NCBI GenBank assembly: GCA_030374805.1
Contig: JARGSG010000106.1
Coordinates: 62,001 to 126,000 of the forward strand
DNA length: 64,000 nucleotides
DNA from: Gracilaria gracilis
Taxonomy: Eukaryota > Rhodophyta > Florideophyceae > Gracilariales > Gracilariaceae
Direction of reading: 5' to 3'
Part shown: in pieces, positions 39,173 through 50,344 of the stretch
Position numbering within the stretch: the first letter of the stretch is position 1
Layout of the letters: each line of letters starts with the position of its first letter
Translations under genes and position numbers: made by a program
The notes under the pieces: generated by a model
Database searches by the model: none
What the model was told of the DNA's origin: nothing
Seen by the model: only the letters and a program-made list of their open reading frames with translations

Positions 39173-42100
39173 ATGGCTGCAGACGAGACCTTTCCCTGGC
39201 ACGTGGCCAACCCCTCAAAGCAGTCTATCACAGAGCTTCTTCACGATCCGCGAGCATCCAAACTCGAGCTACCGGATGTGTCCTCGTTTGATCTTTCTTC
39301 CAAATCTCTATCCCTTAATTCGTCTCCACCGACTAATTTACCCGCTCCATGCGATATAAATCACTTCGAATCGTATATGAGGAAGTATGCTCCGTTACAT
39401 GCCGAGTTTCAACGAGAGAATAGAAGAGCACCACCCGAACCACAACAACTTCATTCTGTACCATCCCAGTTTTTCGACGCTGATTTTGCACCGGCCTCCA
39501 GTCAACATCTGCTTGTACTCCAAGAACATCATCATACACTCTCACAACATCCACAGCTCCCACAACTTCGTAACCAACTTACCACCTATCAAACAACTTT
39601 AGAATATCACCTTAAGAAGCAACTTGACAACCAATCCGCTCAAATCTCACAATCAATATCTAACATTCGCGCTTTGCGGCAGAACATATTACGAACGGCC
39701 GCTTTACTTCGTGAAACACGACAAAAAGCCTCCACGTTGATACCCACTGTTACGTCTCCCATTCTTGCTGTACAGCGTCTTACTCAGATTCAAGCCAATC
39801 TCAACGCATTGAAAGAGGCTCTAAACCGCGTACATACCGTTGCCAATGCCCCTTCAGATGTTGCAATTCTTCTGGATAGTGGTGAATATTCTGCAGCGAT
39901 CGATACCGTAGCAAATGCAAAGGCTGCACTTTCCTATCGACATTTATCCTCTTTCAAGGCTCTAAGTCCTGTTCGTGCTCGTCTTGCACAATCGGTCGAA
40001 CAAATAGATAATGCTCTGAGGCAACAATTTCGACTTGCGTTGATGGATAACAACGAACTCACGCTCAACCATGTTGTTTCGCTTGTCAATCGAATGGGAC
40101 GTTTACCGCTGCTCAGTAGGTATTTCATGCGTGAAATCAAAGATGGCTTGGGGAGAGAACTAGCAGGCGTTGATTCTTTGAACGCTGCGGCCAAATATGC
40201 GAAGGCCAGCGCGTCTCGTGCTATGCTTTTAGTTAATATTATCCACTGCGGACATGAAGCGAACGATTTATCTCCAAAAGGCATTCGTAAAGACCCACCG
40301 GATGCATGGAAAGCTCAAGTGCGAGAAGCACACGCTGACTTGGATGAACTTGTAGCGAATGTGGTAGATCGTATGTTGAGTAACTGGTCTGTACGGGATA
40401 CACTTCAAGAACGAGCATTCATTGTTATCACTCCCGAAAAGGAGCTCACGACGGAGAATTGCTTTGATGAGTTCAAAGCTGCGCTACGATTTGGAGAAGA
40501 AGTACGGTGTTTGGAACAACTTGCCGAAGACCTTGAGAACACATTTTTCATCGAAAAGAGGCGCAGCTCATTACGAGCGAAGATATCTGAGAAACAGATT
40601 GCATTCCTTGGGGCCTTTCATAAAGCGCATGTTGACACGCTCACAAGAACAATACAATCAGATCGATGGCAAGAGGTTCGAATCACAGAAGCAACTTCGC
40701 GCTTGTTGACAGCCGTTGTAGGCCCTCCCACCACAGTGGATACGGAGAAAACAAGTGCTTCAACGACTTCGAAAGCTGGAGGTTCAGAAAATCCCCAGGG
40801 AACGATCGTTATTGGCGATGAAGCGTTTAAGACCGTCGCATCTGGTGTTAGATATGCTCGTTCTATATGCGCGTATTCGTTACTAACTGAAAAGTCACCG
40901 ACTCTAGGGTCTGAGTTTGGTAGACGCGGAAACGATTATTGTCGTCTCTTTAATTCACTTGTAGGGAAGGCTATACTTGGTGCCGCTGCGTTGCAATGGT
41001 CTGCTTTGCGATCAATCACAGCGAGGCATTTGTCGCTTGCTTCACGTACAATTGCCCTCGCTGCTGCATTGGCGAGTCACGTAAATCGACCACTGGAAGA
41101 GACACTTACAGGCGCTCAAGGCAAGATAAGCTTACCACTTATCAAGAAATCTGAGAAAGACCTCCGAGATCATCATGCTCAGTTATTGGCAAAGATTTTG
41201 GCGATCATGATGGATCGTCTTGATGCTCATGAGAAGACGATGAAATCTCTACCTTGGGGCAAGCAGCAAGAGATGGAACGGTTCGAAATTCCAAGTATGT
41301 ACGCTATTACCTTGGCAAAGGAGGCCTCTGTTTTACACCGAATTCTTTGGTCTGTTTTGCCGAAAAGGGAAGTCTTTGATATCTTTCAGCGTGTCTGTGC
41401 TGCATATGGAACGCATCTGACTGAGGCTTACGGGGCATTAGATGGGGGCGAAGAGTGGATAAGGGTTAGAGTTGCGAATGATGTTTCTTGTCTTCACAAC
41501 AGACTGAGACCATTGGATGTTTTCAGAGCAAACCCTCCTTCCTTTAAGCCCTTATCCAGACTATACAACCGCTTCGCGAAAGACTTCTTTGACACGGGAA
41601 CGAAGGCGACAGCATCGGCCAAGCCTAAAGAAAATCGTAAGTCTGGAACTCTGCTATCGGCCGGTAGTCCGAGCTCGAAGAAATCTGTGTCTGTCGCTGA
41701 AGCAAAATCTTCTGAGCCGAAAGGCTCTGAAATAGTTGAGCTGAAGAAGACCAGAGACTCTACGCAGAGCAAAGAAGATTCCCCCAGACCTGATAGTTCG
41801 TCACTGATTGTTTCTCCTTCCGGGAATGATTCGACGTCAGCGAACTCGACAAAGAATGGCTTCAAATCTACAAGGGCTGCAGTACGAGAAACTGAGAAAG
41901 GGGTGACCCTGACTGATTCGTCTCGAAATGCGGAAGCTGACCAAAGTGTTGAGAAACCTACAGAAATGCTATCGAGAGGGAAACAACTGCCACCAGATTC
42001 ATCATCAATCTCAGAACCAAAAATGTCAGGAAAGGTGCCCTTAGCTGGGGTACCGAACGACGCCTCTATACAACACTCTGAGAGTGGTGGCAATGCCTCA

Positions 42101-42652
42101 TCTGGCACTGAGTCTGTGAATGAGAATAACAACGAATCCCCGACGTATATCAAGCAATCCGAATACTTGCCTCGTGTTGAGTCCCCGGCCGTATTGGCTT
42201 CAACCGACAAGGATTTGGTCCGGGATACTAGTCCCAAGAGCGTTGAAGAGGATGCACAGTCCCGAAACATAACCCAGACTTCTGGCTCCCACGATACAGA
42301 ACCAGTAGATCATTCCGATGCTTTGGCAAGTACGACAACTAACGATTCTCCTGAAAAGCTTTCGAACGAATATCTAGACCAAGAGAAACCGGAAGAGAAT
42401 GAAAGCTCTGTAGCCAAGGAGAGGGATGCTACTGTTGATGGACCACATATCAATAGGCTCGGTGGTAGTACACCTCAGGAGCTGTCAAACGGAACCACGC
42501 TGAAACCCGATGTGTCTCAAGACTGCAATCAGGTTATCGACGGGGATAGAAGCTCAGAACAAATGCTAGGTGTCGAGCGAGAGGAAACAAACGACAGCGA
42601 CTTGGGGAAGCTAGCTCCTGTGGAGCCTTCGGCCGAAGCTGGTCTAGACTAG
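39173..42652 (+). CDS. VPS54: VPS54, GARP tethering complex subunit
   Basis: 1,159 codons without intron from the ATG at 39,173 (the frame is open further 5' into the MULE terminus but that is not conserved-looking). The N-terminal half has the Vps54_N pattern: helical bundle with DFAPASSQHLL-like and ISQSISNIRALRQNILRTAA segments and AIDTVANAKAALSY. The C-terminal domain shows YCRLFNSLVGKAILGAAALQ, ALRSITARHLSLASRTIALA, ILAIMMDRLDAHEKTMKSLP and ILWSVLPKREVFDIFQRV, as in the Vps54-like domain family. VPS54 with VPS51/52/53 tethers endosome-derived vesicles at the trans-Golgi. After codon about 830 a 300-residue Ser/Glu-rich disordered tail follows, which is longer than in yeast or animal proteins. 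The nearest neighbour upstream is the MULE, which has probably replaced part of the promoter. Confidence 0.85.
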   Translation: MAADETFPWHVANPSKQSITELLHDPRASKLELPDVSSFDLSSKSLSLNSSPPTNLPAPCDINHFESYMRKYAPLHAEFQRENRRAPPEPQQLHSVPSQFFDADFAPASSQHLLVLQEHHHTLSQHPQLPQLRNQLTTYQTTLEYHLKKQLDNQSAQISQSISNIRALRQNILRTAALLRETRQKASTLIPTVTSPILAVQRLTQIQANLNALKEALNRVHTVANAPSDVAILLDSGEYSAAIDTVANAKAALSYRHLSSFKALSPVRARLAQSVEQIDNALRQQFRLALMDNNELTLNHVVSLVNRMGRLPLLSRYFMREIKDGLGRELAGVDSLNAAAKYAKASASRAMLLVNIIHCGHEANDLSPKGIRKDPPDAWKAQVREAHADLDELVANVVDRMLSNWSVRDTLQERAFIVITPEKELTTENCFDEFKAALRFGEEVRCLEQLAEDLENTFFIEKRRSSLRAKISEKQIAFLGAFHKAHVDTLTRTIQSDRWQEVRITEATSRLLTAVVGPPTTVDTEKTSASTTSKAGGSENPQGTIVIGDEAFKTVASGVRYARSICAYSLLTEKSPTLGSEFGRRGNDYCRLFNSLVGKAILGAAALQWSALRSITARHLSLASRTIALAAALASHVNRPLEETLTGAQGKISLPLIKKSEKDLRDHHAQLLAKILAIMMDRLDAHEKTMKSLPWGKQQEMERFEIPSMYAITLAKEASVLHRILWSVLPKREVFDIFQRVCAAYGTHLTEAYGALDGGEEWIRVRVANDVSCLHNRLRPLDVFRANPPSFKPLSRLYNRFAKDFFDTGTKATASAKPKENRKSGTLLSAGSPSSKKSVSVAEAKSSEPKGSEIVELKKTRDSTQSKEDSPRPDSSSLIVSPSGNDSTSANSTKNGFKSTRAAVRETEKGVTLTDSSRNAEADQSVEKPTEMLSRGKQLPPDSSSISEPKMSGKVPLAGVPNDASIQHSESGGNASSGTESVNENNNESPTYIKQSEYLPRVESPAVLASTDKDLVRDTSPKSVEEDAQSRNITQTSGSHDTEPVDHSDALASTTTNDSPEKLSNEYLDQEKPEENESSVAKERDATVDGPHINRLGGSTPQELSNGTTLKPDVSQDCNQVIDGDRSSEQMLGVEREETNDSDLGKLAPVEPSAEAGLD

Positions 42653-43920
42653 GCTATTACATGGAGTAATGGCACATTTCCAGAACTCGTACACATTAAC
42701 CGCGAAAATGTACAAACTGGAGGTAATAATAAAGCCCTTTTGATGCCTGGGACAACCGTTGTCGTGGATCTAGAGACATCTAGATATACGTATGGATTGC
42801 GTAACTCTACGTCAACATACTGATTCGGCTCATTTGTTGCAAACATCAGTCTGATACTGAGAACACGTCGACACGGGACCTGAGTATGAGACCTGAGTCA
42901 CAAAGTTTTATCGGAGGTCTTATCGGAAGCGAGTTTAGCTGCACCAACGGTACAGTACCGAGCAATACTTGTCTAAACGATCAGAGGTCCTTAGAAGTGT
43001 TGCTCTTGCGCAATATGGAAATTGTTTTTGTCGCTCGCAGCATGATTTGTTCTGGATGCAACGAAGAGTTTAGAATGCGTGATTTATTCTGTGGTTTGAA
43101 GGGGATCAGTTGAGCGAGGCGTGGTCATGGCGTAGTCAAATCACTCTCTTGCTTAACTTTGGTGCTGCAATGAAATGATAAGAATAGAGAAGGGGGGATA
43201 TTGGGAAAGAAATCATTGGGTGATTCCGAGGGTTGATTCATCCTGTTCGTATCTTTTTCACATTCGAATGGTGTCGACTGATGGGGGATTTTGCGCCTGG
43301 GAGCGTATTTGTGTCTATATTCTTTCAGACTTAAAAGGCCGGTCGAGAGTGTTAGAGAAGAGAGTCAAACGATCATGGAATGTCGATTGCATCTGTAGAT
43401 TATTGTAAATTGTGACACCAAGCCGACCTACCATTAAAACCACATTCCGAAGTCAACTTAACCCTTGCATGATGGTCATCTCACTCCAATCATACGTGCA
43501 ATAATCAATAGTCGTTTGCACTGCATTAGCCGTATCTTCGCCGAGATTGGTGTGAACCTAGGTGCGACAATCAAGCGAGCGGCAATAGTGCCAGCGATCA
43601 AAGTACCTTTGCTGAAGACAACCTGCTGTCGCTGTATGCAGAGAGAGCTGCACCGAAGCTGGTAGTCAACACAAACATCTCGACAAAGGTTGAGTTATAG
43701 CCGACGAAGTAAACTCTGTTCGGAGTTCCTACACAAATATGCCGGAAGCCTTCGATGTGTCCATTGACATCACACTCCTTAGCCGTGTCGCTAAAGAGAA
43801 AAATGAAGGCTGAAACACTGATTATGTGAGGTTCAATATTCTTGTTATCTGTATGACAAGTGATTCGCATTAAAAAACAAGCGTTTCATCTGCGACATTG
43901 TCAGATATGGGAAAGAAATC
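42653..43920. other. intergenic, no gene supported
   Basis: 3' flanks of two convergent genes (VPS54 plus, RING minus). Short frames on both strands lack domains. No RNA gene or repeat recognised. Confidence 0.6.
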
Positions 43921-45549
43921 TTAAGAGATGAGCATTGATCCATAGTGTAACTGGGTGGGGGGAGGTGGTAAGTTTGGAATCTCTCTTTTGCAGAGTGGAC
44001 AGCTATTCGAACTTGACTGAAGCCATGGGTCGATGCAAGATCTGTGGTATAGATGAGAGCACGCCAATAAGCGTACTTGTTGCCCAGATTCAAACTCTTC
44101 GAGGCAAACGGCACATATAGGTTCTTCCTCCTCGCTTTCCACCGCTTCATGGGGAACTGTCGACGATGAGGACGGAGCCGATGCTGGAGCAAGAGGGCAG
44201 GAAGGCCCTGCTTGAGGTTGGGAGTGTAAAAGATTAACTCGCTCTGCGTGATGATCCATTACAGAAGAAGACGGAGCAGGCGAGGTCTCGGCTTTGTTAG
44301 CAGTTGGTTGAATTGGTGATGTTTCGGGTTCAGAGGTGTCCGCAAGTAGGGGAGTAACTTCCTCTTGCGTGGATGGCGCCTCAGCATGGCCATTACGATG
44401 ATATGTCTCCACTGGTAAGGCCGCTATCGCATCGGCGCGGGCGCGATATTCAGAAACACGGCGTTTGTATCTGACAACATTTACGCCGCATTGACACAAA
44501 ATCCATAAAGCCATTCCTCTCATCATTGCCCAGTTAAGAGCATCATGTCCATAGTCCCCTTGTGCTTCCCCTTCCGAGGTAAATATAATATTTGTCTCAT
44601 TCCAGCATGGAGCTATTCTAGCCCAGTCCCGATAACGTATCATCACCGCGGGGATGTTAATTTCAGGGTTGGTCTTACTCTGGTTCAGTTTCATATTCGC
44701 AAGATGGTCTCCTTCATCCTTAAAGTTCACCACAATGACTCCAAGAGCTCCTGCATCCTGCATGTGACGAACTTTCTGTGCAAAGTCACACACTCCGCGA
44801 GCTACAACGGCCACGGCGCCCTTTACCGCCTGAAGATCTGCAGACACCGAAAGTTGACAGCACGCATCAAACAAAGCAAACGCAGAAGGATCAAGAGAGG
44901 GAGATGACTGCGCATGGGGGCGTTCCCGCGGAGCAGATGCTATAAACTCATAGGAGGGAGCACTTTGTAGAACCTGGCGCGTATGAGAGGACGGCACGGG
45001 CGATTCGGTCGGACCAACGGTGGGTGCAGGTTTTTGCGGGTCATTCTTCCAGGCGTCGCTTGTGGTCCGTGCACGAACGGAAATGGCAGCAGTCTCAAGC
45101 AGAGGAATCTGTGGTGGAGCATCTGAGAGCAGCACAGCATCTGGTACGCGACCGAACACCATACCGACGAACAATGACTTCGCAGCGGAACGCAGCGTAT
45201 GGACATGTTTCCGACCGACGCGCGACATGAGGCGGACATAAGCGCCATCGCGTTGCGCGCGAGGTGGAAACAAAGGTACGTTGCAGTTGGCGATAGCAGA
45301 GCCATCCGCATTCGGTCCGAAGAATGCGGTGGAATGCTTGACGACTCGCGAGCCGCCACACGCCTCAGGCGCGGTTATGATGATGGCGGTGGCGACCGGC
45401 AGAATGAGCAGCAGCAGCAGCATGGCGCGGGCTAAGGGGAAGGGGAAGGAGCTCGCGTGCGGACAGGCACTGACGACGGGGGTGCTACGAGTTGGGCGCT
45501 GTGCGCTGCTTTCGGCGGTTGGCCTGGCGCGACTGCGCAGCTGATGCAT
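43921..45549 (-). CDS. PA-TM-RING E3 ubiquitin ligase
   Basis: Up to 542 codons, minus strand. Two candidate starts: ATG at 45,549 and, better, the ATG at 45,423, which begins a signal peptide (MLLLLLILPVATAIIITAPE). A protease-associated luminal domain includes KGAVAVVARGVCDFAQKV and AGALGVIVVNF. One transmembrane helix follows (MALWILCQCGVNVV). The cytosolic tail ends in a RING-H2 finger (ICAVCLEEF, then LACSHLYHRSCIDPWL, then CPLC), with zinc ligands C-C-C-H-H-C-C-C. This architecture is that of RNF13/GRAIL and plant RMR proteins, which ubiquitinate cargo in the endomembrane system. An unusual long insertion (codons about 160-225) separates two halves of the luminal part. A broken copy lies at 46,600-47,260. 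Confidence 0.85.
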   Translation of the reverse strand: MHQLRSRARPTAESSAQRPTRSTPVVSACPHASSFPFPLARAMLLLLLILPVATAIIITAPEACGGSRVVKHSTAFFGPNADGSAIANCNVPLFPPRAQRDGAYVRLMSRVGRKHVHTLRSAAKSLFVGMVFGRVPDAVLLSDAPPQIPLLETAAISVRARTTSDAWKNDPQKPAPTVGPTESPVPSSHTRQVLQSAPSYEFIASAPRERPHAQSSPSLDPSAFALFDACCQLSVSADLQAVKGAVAVVARGVCDFAQKVRHMQDAGALGVIVVNFKDEGDHLANMKLNQSKTNPEINIPAVMIRYRDWARIAPCWNETNIIFTSEGEAQGDYGHDALNWAMMRGMALWILCQCGVNVVRYKRRVSEYRARADAIAALPVETYHRNGHAEAPSTQEEVTPLLADTSEPETSPIQPTANKAETSPAPSSSVMDHHAERVNLLHSQPQAGPSCPLAPASAPSSSSTVPHEAVESEEEEPICAVCLEEFESGQQVRLLACSHLYHRSCIDPWLQSSSNSCPLCKREIPNLPPPPTQLHYGSMLIS

Positions 45550-46599
45550 CGTTGCCGCGTGTCACCTTCTGCGCCAATGACTATTCGCGCAATTGAAACA
45601 GGCGTGCAGTAATGGGCCACCACGGGGCCACGGTTGCGCCTTGAACGCCCTTCATTTTCGCGTGAAGTTCTCCTGCAGGTGCCAACCTCAGGTTGTCAAG
45701 AGAGGATTGCGTTTGAGTCCCACTTTCCCGAGTCATGTAGGATAGGACTGTCTGTCTGTACAGACAAAACCACCCTCTCGCTATTGATGACAGTTCAGGG
45801 TTTGCGAATCATAAAAAGAGCAGCCGTTCTCCCGAGATGTCCGTTCAAGCCATGAGTTAGTGCGGAGCAACACTCTTATTGTCATCTGCACTCCAAGCGG
45901 ATATCTATCAACTAAATGATTTAAAGCCCATACTAAGCATAACTTATACAATGGTTCTAAACGGCACCCCGGTCTTGCTACAGTTTCTGCTCATGTGACA
46001 GTGATCCTCTCCTTCACACCCAAACAGGAGACGGTGTCGTTGTTTCTCGGAGCCTTTCTGTTTCATTGGACCTGGGAAAAAGCTACGTGCAGATCATGAA
46101 GTGTTGAGCACAGGTATGTATTTGTATATGTCACCAACTCAGCTCCGATTACCGTTGTACACCTACTTCGCAGTTTTCTAGACATGGATCAACTTTTGAG
46201 GAAGCCTTTCCTGTTTAGAAATTCGTGTAAGGAAACCCCCATTATCACTCCATCTGAGCAGCTTCGCCATTGATGCGATGCCATATACCATTGTTTTTTT
46301 CTTAGCCTCAAAATCATTTAAATGGTTGTAATATACATGTGATAATGTGATAGTGTTGAGTTCTTCCTCAAGAATCTTGAAAACTCGAAAAGGATCCTGA
46401 ACAAGTGATCTTGCGTCGAGAAAGCTCGAAATATGCTTAATGTCTACATCATCTCAGAATCGAACGAGTCGTCGAGACTGAAAGCAAAGCTCTTGTCATA
46501 TCATGGGCTACTAGCTAGTCCTTACGATTTCAATGTGCGTGGGCTGCAGAGCGTCCTGTACAGCATAAACTTCACGCCACCGTCACATAAAACGCTTTC
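45550..46599. other. upstream flank of the RING gene, nothing else seen
   Basis: The first about 100 bp should contain the RING gene promoter. The rest carries no convincing frame or repeat. Confidence 0.5.
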
Positions 46600-47260
46600 A
46601 AAGCATTTCCCCCATCATCACCCAGTTAAGAGCATCATATCCATAGTCTCCTTCTGTTTCTCCTTCCGAGGTAAATATAACATTTGCCTCATTCCAGCAT
46701 GAAGCTATTCTAGCCCAGCCCCGATAACGTATCATTACCGCGGGGATGTTAATTTCAGGGTTGGTCTTCATCTGATTCAGTTTCATATTCGCAAGATTAT
46801 CTCCATCCTTGAAGCTCACCACAATGACTCCAAGAGCTCCTGCATCCTGCATGTAACGAACTTTCTGTGCAAAGTCTCACACCCCGCGAGCTACAACGGC
46901 CACGGTGCCCTTCACAGCCTGAATATCCGCAGGCACCGAAAGTTGACAACACGCATCAAACAAAGCAAATGCAGCGGATCAGGGAAGGGCGCCGAATGTG
47001 CCTGGGAGTGATCAGGCCATGCAGTCTCAGCACATTAATAAGGCGTGACGCTCGAATTTAGCTCAGGGGAGTCTTCGGGAGATGTATCACTATGTACGTG
47101 CTTTTGAAGGTCCTTCTTACAAACCCAACTGTACTTGTGGCTTGTGGACGAACGATGATGACATCAGTCTCAAGCATGGGAATCTGTGACGGAGCGCCTG
47201 GAAGCGACATATCATCTGGTGCACGCCCGAACACCATACCAAAAAGCAAAGACTTCACTC
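46600..47260 (-). pseudogene. truncated copy of the PA-TM-RING gene
   Basis: Matches 44,520-45,190 in the same orientation, covering the protease-associated domain but not the signal peptide, membrane helix or RING. The open part 46,852-46,598 reads MQDAGALGVIVVSFKDGDNL and on, with small changes. Upstream parts are interrupted by stops, and a segment corresponding to about 44,900-45,030 is scrambled. Both ends of the match are abrupt. It is a segmental duplication with no intron evidence either way, since the parent has none. Confidence 0.85.
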
Positions 47261-47539
47261 TTGACAGACAAGCAAGAGGGTTAACACAAAACCAACAGAG
47301 CTTGCCCTCTTACAGGTAGACAAGAGATCTTCGGCTGCAATGGATTCCGCCTCCCCGTGGTGCAGCTGGATAGCGGATCGGGCACCAAGGCGGCGCCCGC
47401 TCCGCGAACTGAATGGATCCATCAGGACTCGGGATGTCCTTAAACTCGCATAGGTGGTCGGCGCACCGTCCGCCTCTCCGGACCCGTGATGTCGCTAAAC
47501 TCACCCAACCGACTGGCCGGCTTGCCGATCGGAGTCCTG

Positions 47540-48114
47540 GACCTTGGAGGAAGGTCGACAAGCATCGACTCGATTCATTGTCATTAGTGGAGGCTCTACA
47601 GGGTCACTTGCGATCGCAAAGCATTCTGATTCAGCGTATAGCCAAACTGTTGCAAAGGTTGAGCGCAACATGCAGTGTGATCGTGGTATGGATTCCTAGC
47701 CATTGCGGTGTGTCTGAAAATGAAGAAGTAGACGGGCTTGCGAAATCGGGTCTAAAGATATCACTTGCTCGGCAAACGGAGGTTCCAGTGGATTTTAATG
47801 ACGTGAAGGCGCAGTTCAAGCAGAAAGGAAGAAGTAAGTTGCTTTTTGAAGTAGCGGATAACGAGGAACAGGGGAACATACGGCGTTCCGAGGTCACATT
47901 GGCGCAGTTCGCCACTACACACGTTCCAACGCTGCACCCGGTTAGCTCATACCTCAACGGAAAAGTTACGCGTTGTGAATGTGGAACGGCAGCCAAGAAA
48001 GACGTAGAACACGTACTTTTTCGGTGCGCTCTTACCAACGCAGCTCGACGCGCTGTGCTCCCGACAGTTAGAGAACGAAGAGACAAGTCGTTGTTAGATA
48101 TGATTAAGGAATGA
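47540..48114 (+). pseudogene. 3' end of a non-LTR retrotransposon (RNase H, zinc knuckle)
   Basis: Plus strand. DSLSLVEALQ and VVWIPSHCGVSENEEVDGLA are the RNase H active-site region of I/R1/Jockey-type elements. Downstream CECGTAAKKDVEHVLFRCAL gives the C-x-C...H...C knuckle typical of their C-terminus, ending at 48,114. The open frame begins at 47,413 but the part before about 47,540 is GC-rich and not recognisable. Reverse transcriptase and endonuclease are absent, so the copy is 5'-truncated. The short 3' part ends near 48,210 with AATAAAGAAGAAG rather than a clean poly(A). Confidence 0.75.
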
Positions 48115-48214
48115 CCGTCACGGTTTTTGGCCTTCTTTAAGAGAGAGAACTATCTCTAGATAGAACTACTGCCGCCTCGAAATCAGGGGCGGCTGACCAT
48201 AATAAAGAAGAAGT

Positions 48215-50344
48215 CGACAAGCAATTCCCCCGTCTAGCTGCGCGTAAGCAGTAGGCTACGGGCCTGTGCCTTGGAAGAAGATACCCCACCGTTTTCCCTG
48301 CAATTTCCCCCACGAAGTCGAGGGTCCTATGGAAACTAAACTGCTTCTGGGTTTTGCCAGGGGTTTTTACCGGAGTATTTACGCGTTTACGCGGCGGGAT
48401 CGGAGATCAACTCAGGCTACGGGCTGGTTGATGGAACGCCGCTATCATGGTCTCTTGGGCGGCAATGTGGTACGTGCAGATGCGCCTTGTCGTGGTGTGC
48501 CGCTCTACGTATGAGCTCTGGAGACGTTGGAACTATCCTGGGGGGTCGATCTGACGAAAGAAGGCGATAATCGTCGTAGCGAAAGCTCTGCGGTAGAGAG
48601 CAACCTTAGAGATCTAACATAAGCTTAGTGCCGCACAAAATAGCGTAGCATAGTGAGCGTAACGCAGCTGCACTTTAGCAGTGAAGACTATGTTGGTAGT
48701 TACTAGGAAATTGTTACAGGTTGCTGGGGACCTAAGCCATCCCATACATCAGTCGAAATAAGGCTGTTGTGCTTATAAAAAAGAAGAGATCTTCAGCATT
48801 CCTGATTTGCTTGGTGAGCAATTTGGATCCTATATTCCGGACAACCTACTGCAAAGGCAAGCGGCCTGTGTTTGTTGCTGAGCTACGAGACAAAGATGGA
48901 AGAGCAGTGCACGGTAGCATGGTTCGGGAATCCCGAATCGGGATCCCTTCACCAATCATCATGATGAATCCTAGTCGTGTGGCATAAAGGCTAAAGAGAA
49001 CATGTATGTACACATATCCTGTAGGGCACTTCTTCTTCACAGCCCGCCAGCAAACTCCTCTCGACGGAACGAACTGCCTAGAAAGAGAGAGATTATTCTT
49101 TATTGCGAGGCCAACATTGAAAATCTTGTGACGAAGATGTAAGAAGTCTTCTTCTTTGAACACATATTAAAAGGATTTGATATGTCCTGAAGAACATATT
49201 GCTCTTCCTTCTACTTTACTGCTGTCCACAGCTCATCATCTCGAAAGTAATTGAGTTACTTTAACTTCCTGAACGTTCAATTCCGAACGACGCAGCTTGC
49301 TAACTCATACACTGCCTTTTTCTTAGACATGAAATTCTCAACTCATGCCACCACGCTCACCGTCCACAGCAGGTATGGATCTGAGCAGAGAATTCCTGGT
49401 ATTGCAAGAACACGGGTTGCGTAATGAGTCTGAAATTTTTTGTGTTCCAAGTTCAGATCCCACCAGTCAATGCGGACACCACTGGAAGTTGGAGATTAAG
49501 CATTCCGACAAGGGTGTTCCGAACAGGGCTCAAGAAGTCTCATGTAGAGTCGGTCAAATGTTTTCGGTTTATGAGTGAACGGCAGCGAAATTCATACTTT
49601 CGGTACATACAAACTGGAACTCCAACCGTCGAAGAGAACCAGTTCACAACGCACCGATGGCAGGATACACATTTACAGTCAGCGCTGCCTGGAACCTTCA
49701 CCCTTTCCACCCACGGCTATACGTAGCGTGCCTGTCTCCCAAGACAGTGTACCCCACAGGTATAGAAGCGTGTGGAAGTCCTCGAGCGCAAATCTAAGCG
49801 CACTACTCGGGATCTCTCTTGACCAATTTTGCCACAAGAACCCTGTCAAGCTTGCCCCAATACTTGCTCTCAAACATCATGGTGTTCTCCTGGTAATACA
49901 ATTCCTTCCGGACTCCAGACATTGTCCGAGGAATTTGGTATACTGTGTCCTCTTCAAATTTTGAATGTAGCAACACCGTAGCATTCATTTCTCCCGCGAG
50001 GAGTTCGTATCCTTGTATACAACCCAACTTTCCCGCACATAGAACTGCTGGCACAATTTGACAAAGGCGGTGCAGATGTGCGCGACCCGTATAATTCGCA
50101 TATAACCTGGGTTTGTCTCTTGTCTTGGGATCATCTCTCATGCTGTGGAGGGTGTTAGAGAAACGATACATTCGCATACGCCAAATGCATGTGCAAACGA
50201 AGTTTCTTCACAAGTCATGGAATCGTATCGTATAACATTCCGTGACAGTCAGGATGAAGAAGAGGCCAGGCTTTGTGAGGTGTAACATAGTGGTGTGCTG
50301 CTTGTTTGTGTCAACATGATCGTTTTCTGTACTAAACCTCTCGC
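48215..50344. other. no confident gene; scattered short frames
   Basis: Frames at 48,769-48,987 and 49,345-49,578 (plus) and 49,803-50,177 (minus, 124 codons) look more protein-like than chance in parts (FVAELRDKDGRAVHG; MNATVLLHSKFEEDT) but have no recognised domain and are mutually inconsistent in strand. They may be remains of an older gene. The 3' flank of the MAPK gene occupies the last about 150 bp. Confidence 0.35.

Noticed and set aside
48900..48960. Near-palindrome around GGGAATCCCGAATCGGGATCCC
   Set aside because: Imperfect and short; could be chance.
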